From contig CADAGX010000009.1 in the NCBI GenBank assembly GCA_902787575.1, positions 1 through 64,000 on the forward strand: DNA of 64,000 nt, in the 5' to 3' direction. The notes under the pieces were generated by a model. It did no database searches and was not told the origin of the DNA. It saw only the letters and a list, made by a program, of their open reading frames with translations. Positions within the stretch are counted from its first letter, which is position 1. Each line of letters starts with the position of its first letter. This document shows, piece by piece, positions 41,200 through 50,320 of the stretch. Made by a program: the position numbers and the translations under genes. The DNA comes from an uncultured Bacteroidales bacterium (GTDB lineage: Bacteria > Bacteroidota > Bacteroidia > Bacteroidales > Bacteroidaceae).

Positions 41200-42723
41200 C
41201 TACCATCCCTCACGTTTCATTCTGATGTCGATGAGCGGCTGGTTGTCATTTGGTTGCTCATAAGCCATCTTGTACCATTTTGCAGCCTCGGCTGCGTTGC
41301 CTGGCGCTCCTAAGTGTTTGGAGTAGTGGTCGCCCAGTTTGGACATGGCGTCGTGGCAGCCCTGCTGGGCGGCCAGCGTGAGCCATTTTATGCCTTCTGC
41401 TTCTGCTTCCTTGTCGTCGGTCTTCAAAAGGCATCTTGAGCCCGCCTCGTACCGGGCAAACTTGTGTCCTTGTCTGGCTGCGGCCTTATAATATCGTAAG
41501 GCTTCAGCATGATTGATTTTCACATTGCCGTATCCGTGTGCGTGGAACTCGGCAGCATCGAACTGCGACTCTGCGTCGCCCTGATCGGCAGCCTTGGTGT
41601 ACCATTGCAGGGCCTTTACCATGTCCTTTTCTACACCTTTTCCCGACTCGTAGCATATGGCCATTTCACGTTGTGCCTGCACGTTTCCGTTCTCGGCCAT
41701 GTGAGTGAGTTGTTGCATGGCCTGCTCGTGATTCTGCCGTGCCGCATCGGCGAGCATTCTGAATTCCTTTGCCGGATCTTTCTCCACGCCAGTTCCGTTT
41801 TTGTACAGCTCAGACATGAGGTATAGTGCGTTGCCGTCATTCTTTTGGGCTGCCCGCATGAGCAGTTCCACACCCTTTGCAACGTCCTTCTCCATATGTT
41901 GTCCGTACAGATACCATGCGCCCAGAATATATAAGGCGTTGGCATTGCCTTTCTCGGCAGACTTCTGCAGCCATGCGACGGCCAGGGAGTCGTTTTGCTC
42001 CACCAAGTCGCCCGACTCGTAGCATGCGGCCAGCGAGAGCATGGCCCTAGCGTTGCCGGCCTCGGCTGCCTCGCGGTAGAGTCGTAGCGCTTCAGCGGCA
42101 TTCTGCTGCACGCCGTATCCTTTGTGGTAGCACAAAGCCAAACTCCACTTGGCTTCGGTGTCTTCATTAGCGGCTTTGCTGAGCGCCTCCAGTGCCGTCT
42201 TGCTGCCGTTTTGGATGGCCATTACGTAGATTTCGTAGGCTTTGTTCTTGTCTTTTTCTACGCCGATTCCCTCCTCGTAGCACGCACCCAGATTGTTCAG
42301 ACCGCGTGCGTGGCCCTTTTGGGCGGCACGCGAGAACCACATTGCGGCTTGTCGGTAGTCTTTTTTCACGCCGAAGCCGTTGTAGTAGCATATGCCAAGG
42401 CTGCATTGTGCGTCGGGCAAATCCTGTTCGGCAGCCTTGCGATACCATTTCACAGCCTCGGCTGCATTCTGCTGCACACCGTCGCCGTATTCGTACAAAT
42501 AGCCCATCCACGACTGAGCCACAGCAACGCCCTTTTCGGCCAGTTGCAGTAAAAGTTCTGCGGCCTTGGCGTGGTCTTTCTGCTTGCCGTTGGTGCCTTG
42601 ATAATAGGCTATAGCTTCGTCGTATAGCTTCTGCAGTTCGTTGTCGCTCTGAGCCATTGCTGGCATCAGCAGACAGAAGGCTACCAGCAGGCAAGATAAG
42701 AGGCGTTTGGCATGTGTGCGCAT
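41200..42723 (-). CDS. Secreted Sel1-repeat protein
   Basis: The 507-residue product has a signal peptide (MRTHAKRLLSCLLVAFCLLMPAMA) and about a dozen Sel1-like TPR repeats of some 36 residues, such as AQSWMGYLYEYGDGVQQNAA, AQCSLGICYYNGFGVKKDYR and SQFDAAEFHAHGYGNVKINH. The repeats form an alpha-solenoid for protein-protein contacts. The binding partner is unknown. It lies just upstream of rhaB on the same strand but has no sugar-related motif. Confidence 0.9.
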   Translation of the reverse strand: MRTHAKRLLSCLLVAFCLLMPAMAQSDNELQKLYDEAIAYYQGTNGKQKDHAKAAELLLQLAEKGVAVAQSWMGYLYEYGDGVQQNAAEAVKWYRKAAEQDLPDAQCSLGICYYNGFGVKKDYRQAAMWFSRAAQKGHARGLNNLGACYEEGIGVEKDKNKAYEIYVMAIQNGSKTALEALSKAANEDTEAKWSLALCYHKGYGVQQNAAEALRLYREAAEAGNARAMLSLAACYESGDLVEQNDSLAVAWLQKSAEKGNANALYILGAWYLYGQHMEKDVAKGVELLMRAAQKNDGNALYLMSELYKNGTGVEKDPAKEFRMLADAARQNHEQAMQQLTHMAENGNVQAQREMAICYESGKGVEKDMVKALQWYTKAADQGDAESQFDAAEFHAHGYGNVKINHAEALRYYKAAARQGHKFARYEAGSRCLLKTDDKEAEAEGIKWLTLAAQQGCHDAMSKLGDHYSKHLGAPGNAAEAAKWYKMAYEQPNDNQPLIDIRMKREGW

Positions 42724-42926
42724 TTCCGGTAGATATGTTTTGTGTATTTTTCCCTGCGAAATTACACATTTTTCTAGTCATATCCAAATTCTTGGCCCGT
42801 CTTTTCTCTTTTTTACCTTATTATAATAGTATGCACCTGCTAAGTGTGGTTTCTGCGACGGTTCGTTTTGTGCCGTGCGACACTACAAAAATCTGGTGCA
42901 ACGTGCCGAAATTGAAAAAAATGCCT

Positions 42927-42934
42927 TATCTTTG
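42927..42934 (+). promoter_or_regulatory. -7 promoter box TATCTTTG for the GT2 gene
   Basis: A perfect TAnnTTTG match, 21 nt before the start at 42956. Confidence 0.6.
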
Positions 42935-42955
42935 CGCCGGTTTAAGCTTGGAAAT

Positions 42956-43705
42956 ATGAAAAACAAGACTTCGGATTACGAGTTTACGGTCGTCGTACCT
43001 GTCTATAACGAGGCTCCCAATATTGCTCGCATCGAGCAGGCTTTCGACGATTTCCTGCCCATATCGGTGCGCCACACGTGTGTACTTTTCGTCAACGACG
43101 GTTCCGTGGATGAAAGTTTGAGTCTCATCCGCAACATTTGCGCCTCGAAACCGGATTACTATTACATCAGCTTCGAGCACAACGCAGGTCTGAGCGCAGC
43201 CCTGAAGGCCGGCATCGACTGGTGCCAAAGCCCGTATGTGGGATACATAGATGCCGACTTGCAGACTTCGCCGCGCGATTTCAACCAGTTGTTGGCCTAC
43301 ATCTCGAACCACGAGCTGGTGTCGGGCATACGTACAGGCCGTAAGGATTCCTTTGGCAAGCGCCTGCAATCTAAAATTGCCAATTCGTTTCGCCGCTGGA
43401 TGACAGGCGACACGGCTCAGGACACAGGTTGTCCGCTCAAGGTGATGCATACCGACTATGCCCAGCGCGTGCCGTTCTTTAATGGGATGCACCGCTTCCT
43501 GCCGGCGTTGTTCGGACTTCTGGGCGGTCGCTTCATGCAGGTTCCGGTGCAGCACTTTCCGCGCGTGGCCGGCGTCAGCAAGTTTCACCTCTCCAATCGG
43601 CTGATAGGTCCGTTTGTGGACTGCTTCGTTTTCCGTTGGATGCGCAGCCGTTTCCTCAATTACACGGTAGGGGAGAACAACCTCTGCGAGCCAGACAGCG
43701 AATGA
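42956..43705 (+). CDS. Family 2 glycosyltransferase (DPM/ArnC-like)
   Basis: The 249-residue product has the GT-A signature: FTVVVPVYNEAPNIARIEQA, VLFVNDGSVDESLSLI, EHNAGLSAALKAGIDW, and the DxD-type motif YIDADLQTSPRDF. DQxxxGx-like TGDTAQDTGCPLKVM resembles polyprenyl-phosphate sugar transferases. It lacks C-terminal membrane segments. A likely role is making a polyprenyl-phosphate-linked sugar for the PMT-type transferase encoded at 45062. The start follows the -7 box; the frame is open upstream but unsupported. Confidence 0.88.
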   Translation: MKNKTSDYEFTVVVPVYNEAPNIARIEQAFDDFLPISVRHTCVLFVNDGSVDESLSLIRNICASKPDYYYISFEHNAGLSAALKAGIDWCQSPYVGYIDADLQTSPRDFNQLLAYISNHELVSGIRTGRKDSFGKRLQSKIANSFRRWMTGDTAQDTGCPLKVMHTDYAQRVPFFNGMHRFLPALFGLLGGRFMQVPVQHFPRVAGVSKFHLSNRLIGPFVDCFVFRWMRSRFLNYTVGENNLCEPDSE

Positions 43706-43737
43706 CGTGCGTCGTCCCTGCTGTCGGCACAATAATT

Positions 43738-44859
43738 CTATCTTATCACAAAGCGCTGGCTGGTATGTTTCGAGCAGCCGGCATGTAGGTCTGCGGTGAC
43801 GCCCGTGGACGAGACGCTCAGTTTGTACGAACCGGCGGCCTGCGACACGGAATACTGACGCACGCCGGGCTGGAACGGAGCGTAGAGTTCGGGAGTGCCG
43901 GCCTTGATGGCTTTCTCGCTGGTGGACAGCAGGCCGTACTTGTCGGCGCCTTCACGCAGCGCGGTGTACGTGCCAAATTCCTCCTTTGCCCAGACACTGT
44001 TCATCGTAAACTGCGTGATGCGTCCTCCGTGGCCGCGCCAGTCGAGAAACTCCGTCAGGTGGGTGTGGCCGCACAGGAAGATGGCGTTGCGCCGAGCAAA
44101 CCGTTCTACGAAATGCTCGTGCAGCAGCGGCTCGGCGGCCTTCTTCTGTCCGCCGTAGAGATACCAGCGCGGATAATTGTTCACGGCGGGGAAGAGCGTG
44201 CCGTGCGAGACAATGAACGTATGGCGCGCGCCCTCCGACTCGTCGAGCATACGGTCGAACAATGCGGCGTCCGGGTCGTTGAAGTCTATGACGATGAACA
44301 CGTCGTCGCCAACGCTGAAACTGAACGAGGTGTCGGTCACCTGCGTGCCCAGCTCACGCGACATGATGGGCGGCATCAGGCGGTGGTAGCATTCCTTGGC
44401 CTCCGTGCCGCGAATATCGTGGTTGCCCACCACGCTGACGAAGGGCAGGCGGCCGCATACGCGCTTCTTCATCAGACTGACGGCGTCTGTGAGCATCCGT
44501 TCGTGCACTGCGGGGTCGCCGCAGTCGCCCTGCACGAGGTCGCCCATCTGCAGCACGAAGCGCGTTTTCTCGTCCGTCAACTTTCCGGCTCGCTTTAGCA
44601 GGGCCGGGCAGCGGCGGCGCCACATCTCTCCGTTGCGCACAAATTCGGCGCGGTGGCGCAGGTTGGACGACTCATTGAGGTCGATATATTTGCTGTGATA
44701 CACGTCGGCCGGTTCTGTGTCGAAATGCGTGTCGCCCAGTGCCACGATGTTGTATTCGGCCAGGCTGTTGGGAGTCGGCGTCTTGGCTGCCAGACGGCTC
44801 ACCAGTGCCATGTTGGCCACGCCGGCTGCCGATAGGGTGAGGAATTCTCGTCTGTTCAT
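43738..44859 (-). CDS. Secreted calcineurin-like phosphoesterase
   Basis: The 373-residue product starts MNRREFLTLSAAGVANMAL (Tat-like signal). Metallophosphoesterase motifs: NIVALGDTHFDTE, VLQMGDLVQGDCGD, FVSVVGNHDIRGTE, TFIVSHGTLFPA and IFLCGHTHLTEF. The C-terminal beta domain (GVRQYSVSQAAGSYKLSVSS) resembles those in secreted phosphoesterases. The frame is open upstream to 44970, but the ATG at 44859 gives the signal. It lies between the GT2 and PMT genes in the opposite orientation, so a shared role in envelope glycolipids is only suggested. Confidence 0.88.
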   Translation of the reverse strand: MNRREFLTLSAAGVANMALVSRLAAKTPTPNSLAEYNIVALGDTHFDTEPADVYHSKYIDLNESSNLRHRAEFVRNGEMWRRRCPALLKRAGKLTDEKTRFVLQMGDLVQGDCGDPAVHERMLTDAVSLMKKRVCGRLPFVSVVGNHDIRGTEAKECYHRLMPPIMSRELGTQVTDTSFSFSVGDDVFIVIDFNDPDAALFDRMLDESEGARHTFIVSHGTLFPAVNNYPRWYLYGGQKKAAEPLLHEHFVERFARRNAIFLCGHTHLTEFLDWRGHGGRITQFTMNSVWAKEEFGTYTALREGADKYGLLSTSEKAIKAGTPELYAPFQPGVRQYSVSQAAGSYKLSVSSTGVTADLHAGCSKHTSQRFVIR

Positions 44860-44936
44860 CTTCTTTCGTTGTGTTGTTTCCTTTTTGTTCTTAGGTGTCC
44901 GTCGGAATTTGGCCCTCGCTGTGGCCGTTTCCTCTG

Positions 44937-44944
44937 CAAAAATA
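44937..44944 (-). promoter_or_regulatory. -7 promoter box TATTTTTG for the phosphoesterase gene
   Basis: A TAnnTTTG match, 77 nt before the start at 44859. It is divergent from the box at 45038. Confidence 0.5.
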
Positions 44945-45037
44945 GAAAATAATTCCGAAAGGCGTGCCAAACGTGTCGAGGAAATGTGTTTTTTGCAGAG
45001 AAACGGGGCAAAACTTTGCCGTCTCGGATTATTTGAT

Positions 45038-45045
45038 TACATTTG
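45038..45045 (+). promoter_or_regulatory. -7 promoter box TACATTTG for the PMT-LAB_N gene
   Basis: A TAnnTTTG match, 16 nt before the start at 45062. Confidence 0.55.
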
Positions 45046-45061
45046 CACGGAATTTGCTGAT

Positions 45062-47176
45062 ATGAAACGCATTTTGTTTCTCATCTTCTGTCTGGCCACG
45101 TTCTTCGTGAACAACGGCGTGCTGCGGCCCGACATCATGGAAGTGCGCAACCTCGTGGCTGCGCACGAGATGGTGACGGACGGCCATTGGCTCGTGCCGA
45201 CGATGAACGGCGACTGGCGGCTCGAGAAGCCGCCTCTGCCCACATGGGTGGCGGCAGGCGTGGAAATGGTCTGTGGCGACAGTCTCAGTGCGCAGCGTTG
45301 CGCTGCCGGAGTGATGGCTCTGCTGCTGGCTTATTTCCTTTTCCTCTTGGCAAAATTCCTGAGTGGGCGGACCGACACGGCCATCACGTCCACGCTGGTG
45401 CTGATGACGTGCTACACCATTGTCCTGCAGGGCCGCACTGCCACGTGGGACATCTATTGCCACGCCTTCATGCTTGGAGCCGTCTATTTTCTGGCCGTGC
45501 TATGGAAACGGCAGCCTGACAGGCCGGCCAGCCTGCTCGAGCAAGCCGCTCCGTGGGCTGCCACACTGCTGATGGGACTCTCGTTTATGTCCAAGGGGCC
45601 TGTGGCATTCTTTGCCATGCTGCTGCCGGCCGCCATAGCATTGCTGGCATGGCAGCGGCCGCAGATGCGAGGCCGCTGGGCAGGCGTGGCGCTGATGGTG
45701 CTGAGCGTGCTGGTGCTGAGTGCATGGTGGTACGTGTATATTTATGCAGCCGTGCCCGAGGCTACGCGCTTTGTGGTGCACAAGGAGAGCGCCTCGTGGG
45801 TGAACCACAACGTGCGCCCGTGGTGGTACTACTGGCGTTTCTTCCTCGAGGCAGGCATCTGGGCGCCAATGGTGCTCTTCGTGCTGTATAAGTCGCTGCG
45901 TCACTGGCGTCAGGAGTCGGCCACCACGCGCATTGCCGTGGTGTGGACCTTGGCCGGCGTGGTGCTGCTGTCGCTTTTCCCCGAGAAGAAAATGCGCTAT
46001 CTGATGCCGCTCATGGTGCCCATCTCGCTGATGATAGCCGATTGGGTGTGCCGCCACTGGTCGCGCCGCACGGTGACGCGCCTGATGGCCGTCGTCTGCG
46101 GCCTGTTCTGCGTGCTGGAGGTGGCAGCACTGCCATTCCTGCGCAATATCTTTGGCTACGAGGCGCGCCACAGCCTTACCGAGCTGCGTCCGGCGGCCAG
46201 CGTGCCCGATGTGAACGTCTATTACGTGGAGGCCCCGGGCCGCGACTTCCGCATCGACATGGTCTATTTCCTTCGCCACCGCATAGAAGCTGTCTCCGAG
46301 GCGGAGTTGGATTCGGTGCTCGCGTTGCGCGGTCGGAAGATACTGCTCGTCTCTGCCGACAGCCTGCCGGAGGCGCTGCAGCGGCTGCAGCCGTGTTGCC
46401 GCCGCGATATGGGCGTCTATGACGACAACCCTTATGCCCGTTCCAACAAGCATTACAATCGTGGGCTCATCAATCGTGCCGTGGCCGTCCACCTGCCGCG
46501 TGCTGCCGTTGTGCCGCCGGCATCCGACCGCGACCCGCTGTGGGCCATTTTCCTGCTTGGCTTTATCTCGCAGCTCATCTTCGGTGCGCGAATGCTGGCG
46601 CAGTGGGTGCTCAGCGAGAAGCAGAAACGTGTGGTGACGCCCACGTCGTACTGGGTGATGAGCCTCGTGGGTTCGCTGCTGATGCTGATGTACGGACTTT
46701 TCCGCCACGATTTTTCCATCCTGCTGGGTCAGACGCTGACGTACTACATCTACATCTGGAACATCCACCTGAAGGGCCACTGGCAGCGCCTTCACCTGCT
46801 GTTGCGCTGGCTGCTGATGCTGATGCCGCTGATAGTGGGAGTGCTGCTGGCGGGCGACGCACGTAGCTTCCTGGACGGACTTTTCCGCAACGAGGACATC
46901 CCGCTCTGGCTGCTGCTCGTGGGCAGTCTGGGGCAGACGGTCTTCTCGCTGCGTTTCGTGTATCAGTGGATATGGTCGTACCGCCACGGCGTGTCGAGCC
47001 TGCCGCTGGGTTTCTGGGTCATCAGCCTGCTGGGTTCGTCGCTCATTGTGGTTTATGCGCTCATACGCCTCGACCCTGTGCTTATCATGAGTCAGAGCTT
47101 CGGATACGTCGCATACGTACGCAATCTGATGCTTTCGTTGCGCGAGAGAAGGGAGGCACGGAAGTGCACCGATTAA
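45062..47176 (+). CDS. PMT/ArnT-type glycosyltransferase fused to two LAB_N domains
   Basis: The 704-residue membrane protein begins with a PMT/ArnT-type (GT83-like) region: FFVNNGVLRPDIMEVRNLVA with the acidic motif in the first loop, MNGDWRLEKPPLPTWVAAGV, LMGLSFMSKGPVAFFAM and LFPEKKMRYLMPLMVP. A periplasmic part covers about residues 380-480. Two tandem LAB_N (lipid A biosynthesis N-terminal type) domains follow: GFISQLIFGARMLAQWVLSE...TYYIYIWNIHLKG and SLGQTVFSLRFVYQWIWSYR...GYVAYVRNLMLSL. PMT enzymes move sugars from polyprenyl phosphate to lipid or protein acceptors. LAB_N proteins are usually separate small neighbours. The longer frame upstream lacks support. Confidence 0.9.
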   Translation: MKRILFLIFCLATFFVNNGVLRPDIMEVRNLVAAHEMVTDGHWLVPTMNGDWRLEKPPLPTWVAAGVEMVCGDSLSAQRCAAGVMALLLAYFLFLLAKFLSGRTDTAITSTLVLMTCYTIVLQGRTATWDIYCHAFMLGAVYFLAVLWKRQPDRPASLLEQAAPWAATLLMGLSFMSKGPVAFFAMLLPAAIALLAWQRPQMRGRWAGVALMVLSVLVLSAWWYVYIYAAVPEATRFVVHKESASWVNHNVRPWWYYWRFFLEAGIWAPMVLFVLYKSLRHWRQESATTRIAVVWTLAGVVLLSLFPEKKMRYLMPLMVPISLMIADWVCRHWSRRTVTRLMAVVCGLFCVLEVAALPFLRNIFGYEARHSLTELRPAASVPDVNVYYVEAPGRDFRIDMVYFLRHRIEAVSEAELDSVLALRGRKILLVSADSLPEALQRLQPCCRRDMGVYDDNPYARSNKHYNRGLINRAVAVHLPRAAVVPPASDRDPLWAIFLLGFISQLIFGARMLAQWVLSEKQKRVVTPTSYWVMSLVGSLLMLMYGLFRHDFSILLGQTLTYYIYIWNIHLKGHWQRLHLLLRWLLMLMPLIVGVLLAGDARSFLDGLFRNEDIPLWLLLVGSLGQTVFSLRFVYQWIWSYRHGVSSLPLGFWVISLLGSSLIVVYALIRLDPVLIMSQSFGYVAYVRNLMLSLRERREARKCTD

Positions 47177-47208
47177 ACTTTACGCGCACCGCTTTGTCAT
47201 ATCATCGT

Positions 47209-50200
47209 ATGACGAAGCTGCTGCACTTTCTGTTTTTCTACGTTTTGTTGCTGTGCCTGCCACGTGTGGCATGGGCGCAGGAGCCCGTCGTTCCCGACTC
47301 GGCGCTCTCGTCTACGCTGGGTCTCGACCAGGAGGAAGAGCTGCCTCAGAGTCGTTATAAACTCAACGTGCGCGGCACCGTCTTCGAGAACCAGAGCCTG
47401 AAGCCGTTGGCCGACGCCACAGTGAAGCTTACCACCAAGGGCGGACAGCTGGTGGCAGGTGCCATGACGAAGGAGAACGGCCAGTACGTGCTGCAGAACG
47501 TGCCGTCGGGCAGCTACACGCTGCGAGTAACGTTCATGGGATTCAAGGAACAGACGTTCGCACTCACGCTGCCCGAGAAAAACGGCAATTACAAGGTCAC
47601 CGACGTGCTGATGCGCGAGGAAGCCACCATGATGCAGGAGGCCGTGGTGGAGGGGCAAATGCCCGAGATGACGGTGGTGGACGACACGGTGATGTATAAC
47701 GCCGACGCCTTCAAGGTGCCAGAGGGCTCGATGATAGAGGAGGTGATAAAGAAACTGCCCGGCGTGGACACCGACGAGAACGGCAACTATACGTGGAACG
47801 GCAAGGAGATTTCGCAAATCCTGGTGGACGGCAAGGAGTTCTTCGGCAACAACCGGCAGATGACGCTACAGACGCTGCCGGCCGACATCGTGGATAAGAT
47901 AAAAGCCTACGAGCGAAAGAGCGACCACGCACGCATCACCGGCATCGACGACGGGCAGGAACGCACCGTGCTGGACCTGCAAATAAAGAAAGACCGCAAG
48001 CGCGGATGGATGCTCGACGCCACAGGTGGATTCGGCTCGGCAGACCGCTATCAGGGCGACCTGAACATGCGTCGCTTCGTGGGCGAGAAGAAATATTCGG
48101 TGGTAAGCAACGCCAACAACACGCAGGGCAACGGAATGGCCGACCATCAGAGCCTCGGCTTCACCATGAACTACGAGAAAAAGAAAAAGCTGGAGGTGGA
48201 CGGCACCGTGAATGCCAACTTCAATCAGAACAAGAACGAGTCGTCGTCGGCCAACGAATCGTTCGTCAACGCCAATTCGGCTTTCTCCAACAGCGCCAAC
48301 GCCAGCCACGGACACTCGCAGAACATCAACCTCAACTATAAGGTGGAGTGGAAACCAGACACGATGACGAACATCCTGGTGCGTCCCAACTTCTCGTTTT
48401 CAGGCAGCGGCAACACCGGTCGCAGCGAGAACGCCACCTTCCGCAAGGACCCCTACGCAGTGGAGGGCATCACAGACCCGCTGGCGCAGATACTCAGCAT
48501 TCCGAAGGCACAACGCGTGAACCACCGCTCGAACACCAACTACAACAGCTCGGACAGCCACAACGGCAGCCTCATGGTGCAGGTGAACCGCCGCCTGCGG
48601 AAACGTGGCCGCAACGTGACGCTGCAGATGAACGGCGGCTTCGGGGCTTCAGACTCCGAGAGCGGCAACTTCGCCCACGTGGACTACTACCGCCTGAAGG
48701 CGGCCGGAGGCGGAGACTCCATCTATCACAAGGCACAGTATGGCGACACGGACAACAAACGGCGCAACGCCTCGGCGCAAATCTCGTGGAACGAACCGCT
48801 GGCCGACCGCCTCTACCTGCAGGCCACCTACCAGTATTCCTACAACTTCACAGACAACAACCGCTCCGTCAGCACCATCTTCGACCCGTACAACACGCTG
48901 TGGGGCGTGGACATCGACACGTACCGCTCTTTCCGAAGCATGGCACCGGCCGACACCGCACAGTGCAACTACACCAAGAACCACTACCAGGTGCATCGCG
49001 CCAACCTGCAACTCCGGCTCATGCGCACACAATATCGCCTGACGGCCGGTGTGCGAGTGGCACCACAGGTCAACGAGGTGGACTACAACAAGGGATTCAA
49101 GCACCACGACGTGCGCCGCTCGGTGGTGAATGCCGCGCCGACCATCAACTTCCGCTATCGTTTCTCGCGGCAGGAAGAGCTGGAAGTGAAATACGACGGC
49201 GAGACCGGTCAGCCCAACATCACAGACCTCATCCCCGACACGCTGAACAACGCCAGCCCGCTCAACATACGACTCGGTAACCCAGGTCTGAAACCCTCGT
49301 TTACGCAGAAGTTCGATGCCAACTACCGCAAGAGCTTCCCGTCGCTGCAGCGGTCGTTCACCGCCAGCGCTGCGTTCCAGACCACGCAGAACAGCGTAAG
49401 CAACATGACGCAGTACGACGACGAGACCGGCGGCCGTGTGACCCGACCTGAGAACATCAACGGCAACTGGAACGGCCACACAAACGTGAACTTCAACACC
49501 GCACTGCCGCGCAATAAGCAGTTCCGCATCAACACCAACACGTCCACCAACCTCACCAACGCCGTCAGCTACGTCTATATCAACAAGGAGAAAGCCACCA
49601 AGAAGAACCGCACGCGCGGACTCAACGTGAATCAGAATCTCCGTCTGACGTATCGCAACGACTGGCTCGAGGTGACGGCGCACGGCTCCTTCGCCTATCA
49701 CCACAGCAGCACCACGCAGACCAGCGCCGGCAAGCTGGACACCTACCGCTTCACGTACGGCGGACGCACACAAGTGCAGATGCCGTGGTACATGACACTC
49801 TCCACAGACATCACGCAGCAGAGCCGCCGCGGATATTCCAACCCGGCGATGAACACCAACGAGCTGTTCTGGAACTTCCAGCTCACGCAGCGCCTGCTGC
49901 CCAGACGCAACCTGCTCATCAGCCTGCGTGCCGTGGACGTGCTGAACGAGCGCGAGGACGTCAACCGGCGCGTCACCAGCACCGGCCGCTCAGATACGCG
50001 CACGCGCAACATACGTTCTTATTATCTTCTCACCCTCACCTACAACTTCCGCACCTTTGGCGGCCGACAAATGGGCCGTGGCGGCAACCGTATGGGACAG
50101 GGTGGCGGCGGTGGCAGTCGCAATAATGGCAGTGGTGGCAGTCGCAACAATAGCGGCGCCGGTCGCAACAATGGCGGTGGCGGTAACCGTGGCGGCGGTG

Positions 50201-50220
50201 GCGGCGGCAATCGTTTTTGA
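47209..50220 (+). CDS. Large outer-membrane beta-barrel protein with carboxypeptidase-like domain
   Basis: The 1003-residue product has a signal peptide (LLHFLFFYVLLLCLPRVAWA), a CarboxypepD_reg-like domain (VRGTVFENQSLKPLADATVK, GQYVLQNVPSGSYTLRVTFM), a plug-like segment (EVIKKLPGVDTDENGNYTWN, then ILVDGKEFFGNN) and an OMP_b-brl_3 barrel. It resembles TonB-dependent receptors. After the last strand (YYLLTLTYNFRTFGG) comes a 50-residue Gly/Asn/Arg-rich tail ending GGGGGGNRF, which is unusual. The substrate is unknown. It follows the PMT gene by 32 nt, so co-transcription is likely. The start choice gives the signal peptide. Confidence 0.9.
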   Translation: MTKLLHFLFFYVLLLCLPRVAWAQEPVVPDSALSSTLGLDQEEELPQSRYKLNVRGTVFENQSLKPLADATVKLTTKGGQLVAGAMTKENGQYVLQNVPSGSYTLRVTFMGFKEQTFALTLPEKNGNYKVTDVLMREEATMMQEAVVEGQMPEMTVVDDTVMYNADAFKVPEGSMIEEVIKKLPGVDTDENGNYTWNGKEISQILVDGKEFFGNNRQMTLQTLPADIVDKIKAYERKSDHARITGIDDGQERTVLDLQIKKDRKRGWMLDATGGFGSADRYQGDLNMRRFVGEKKYSVVSNANNTQGNGMADHQSLGFTMNYEKKKKLEVDGTVNANFNQNKNESSSANESFVNANSAFSNSANASHGHSQNINLNYKVEWKPDTMTNILVRPNFSFSGSGNTGRSENATFRKDPYAVEGITDPLAQILSIPKAQRVNHRSNTNYNSSDSHNGSLMVQVNRRLRKRGRNVTLQMNGGFGASDSESGNFAHVDYYRLKAAGGGDSIYHKAQYGDTDNKRRNASAQISWNEPLADRLYLQATYQYSYNFTDNNRSVSTIFDPYNTLWGVDIDTYRSFRSMAPADTAQCNYTKNHYQVHRANLQLRLMRTQYRLTAGVRVAPQVNEVDYNKGFKHHDVRRSVVNAAPTINFRYRFSRQEELEVKYDGETGQPNITDLIPDTLNNASPLNIRLGNPGLKPSFTQKFDANYRKSFPSLQRSFTASAAFQTTQNSVSNMTQYDDETGGRVTRPENINGNWNGHTNVNFNTALPRNKQFRINTNTSTNLTNAVSYVYINKEKATKKNRTRGLNVNQNLRLTYRNDWLEVTAHGSFAYHHSSTTQTSAGKLDTYRFTYGGRTQVQMPWYMTLSTDITQQSRRGYSNPAMNTNELFWNFQLTQRLLPRRNLLISLRAVDVLNEREDVNRRVTSTGRSDTRTRNIRSYYLLTLTYNFRTFGGRQMGRGGNRMGQGGGGGSRNNGSGGSRNNSGAGRNNGGGGNRGGGGGGNRF

Positions 50221-50320
50221 TTTCTTGCCACTTTCCGTGCCTGACGGCCTGATGAGGCCACTGCTTTGGCCGAAAAATCGATACTTACTTGTTAAATTCC
50301 GAAAACCTCACGCACCATGC

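Noticed and set aside
38810-41263. Plus-strand ORF of 817 codons
   Set aside because: Shadow of rhaA and rhaB; no recognisable motifs in the product.
45500-46987. Minus-strand ORF of 495 codons
   Set aside because: Shadow of the PMT-LAB_N gene, with a His/Gln-rich artefact sequence.
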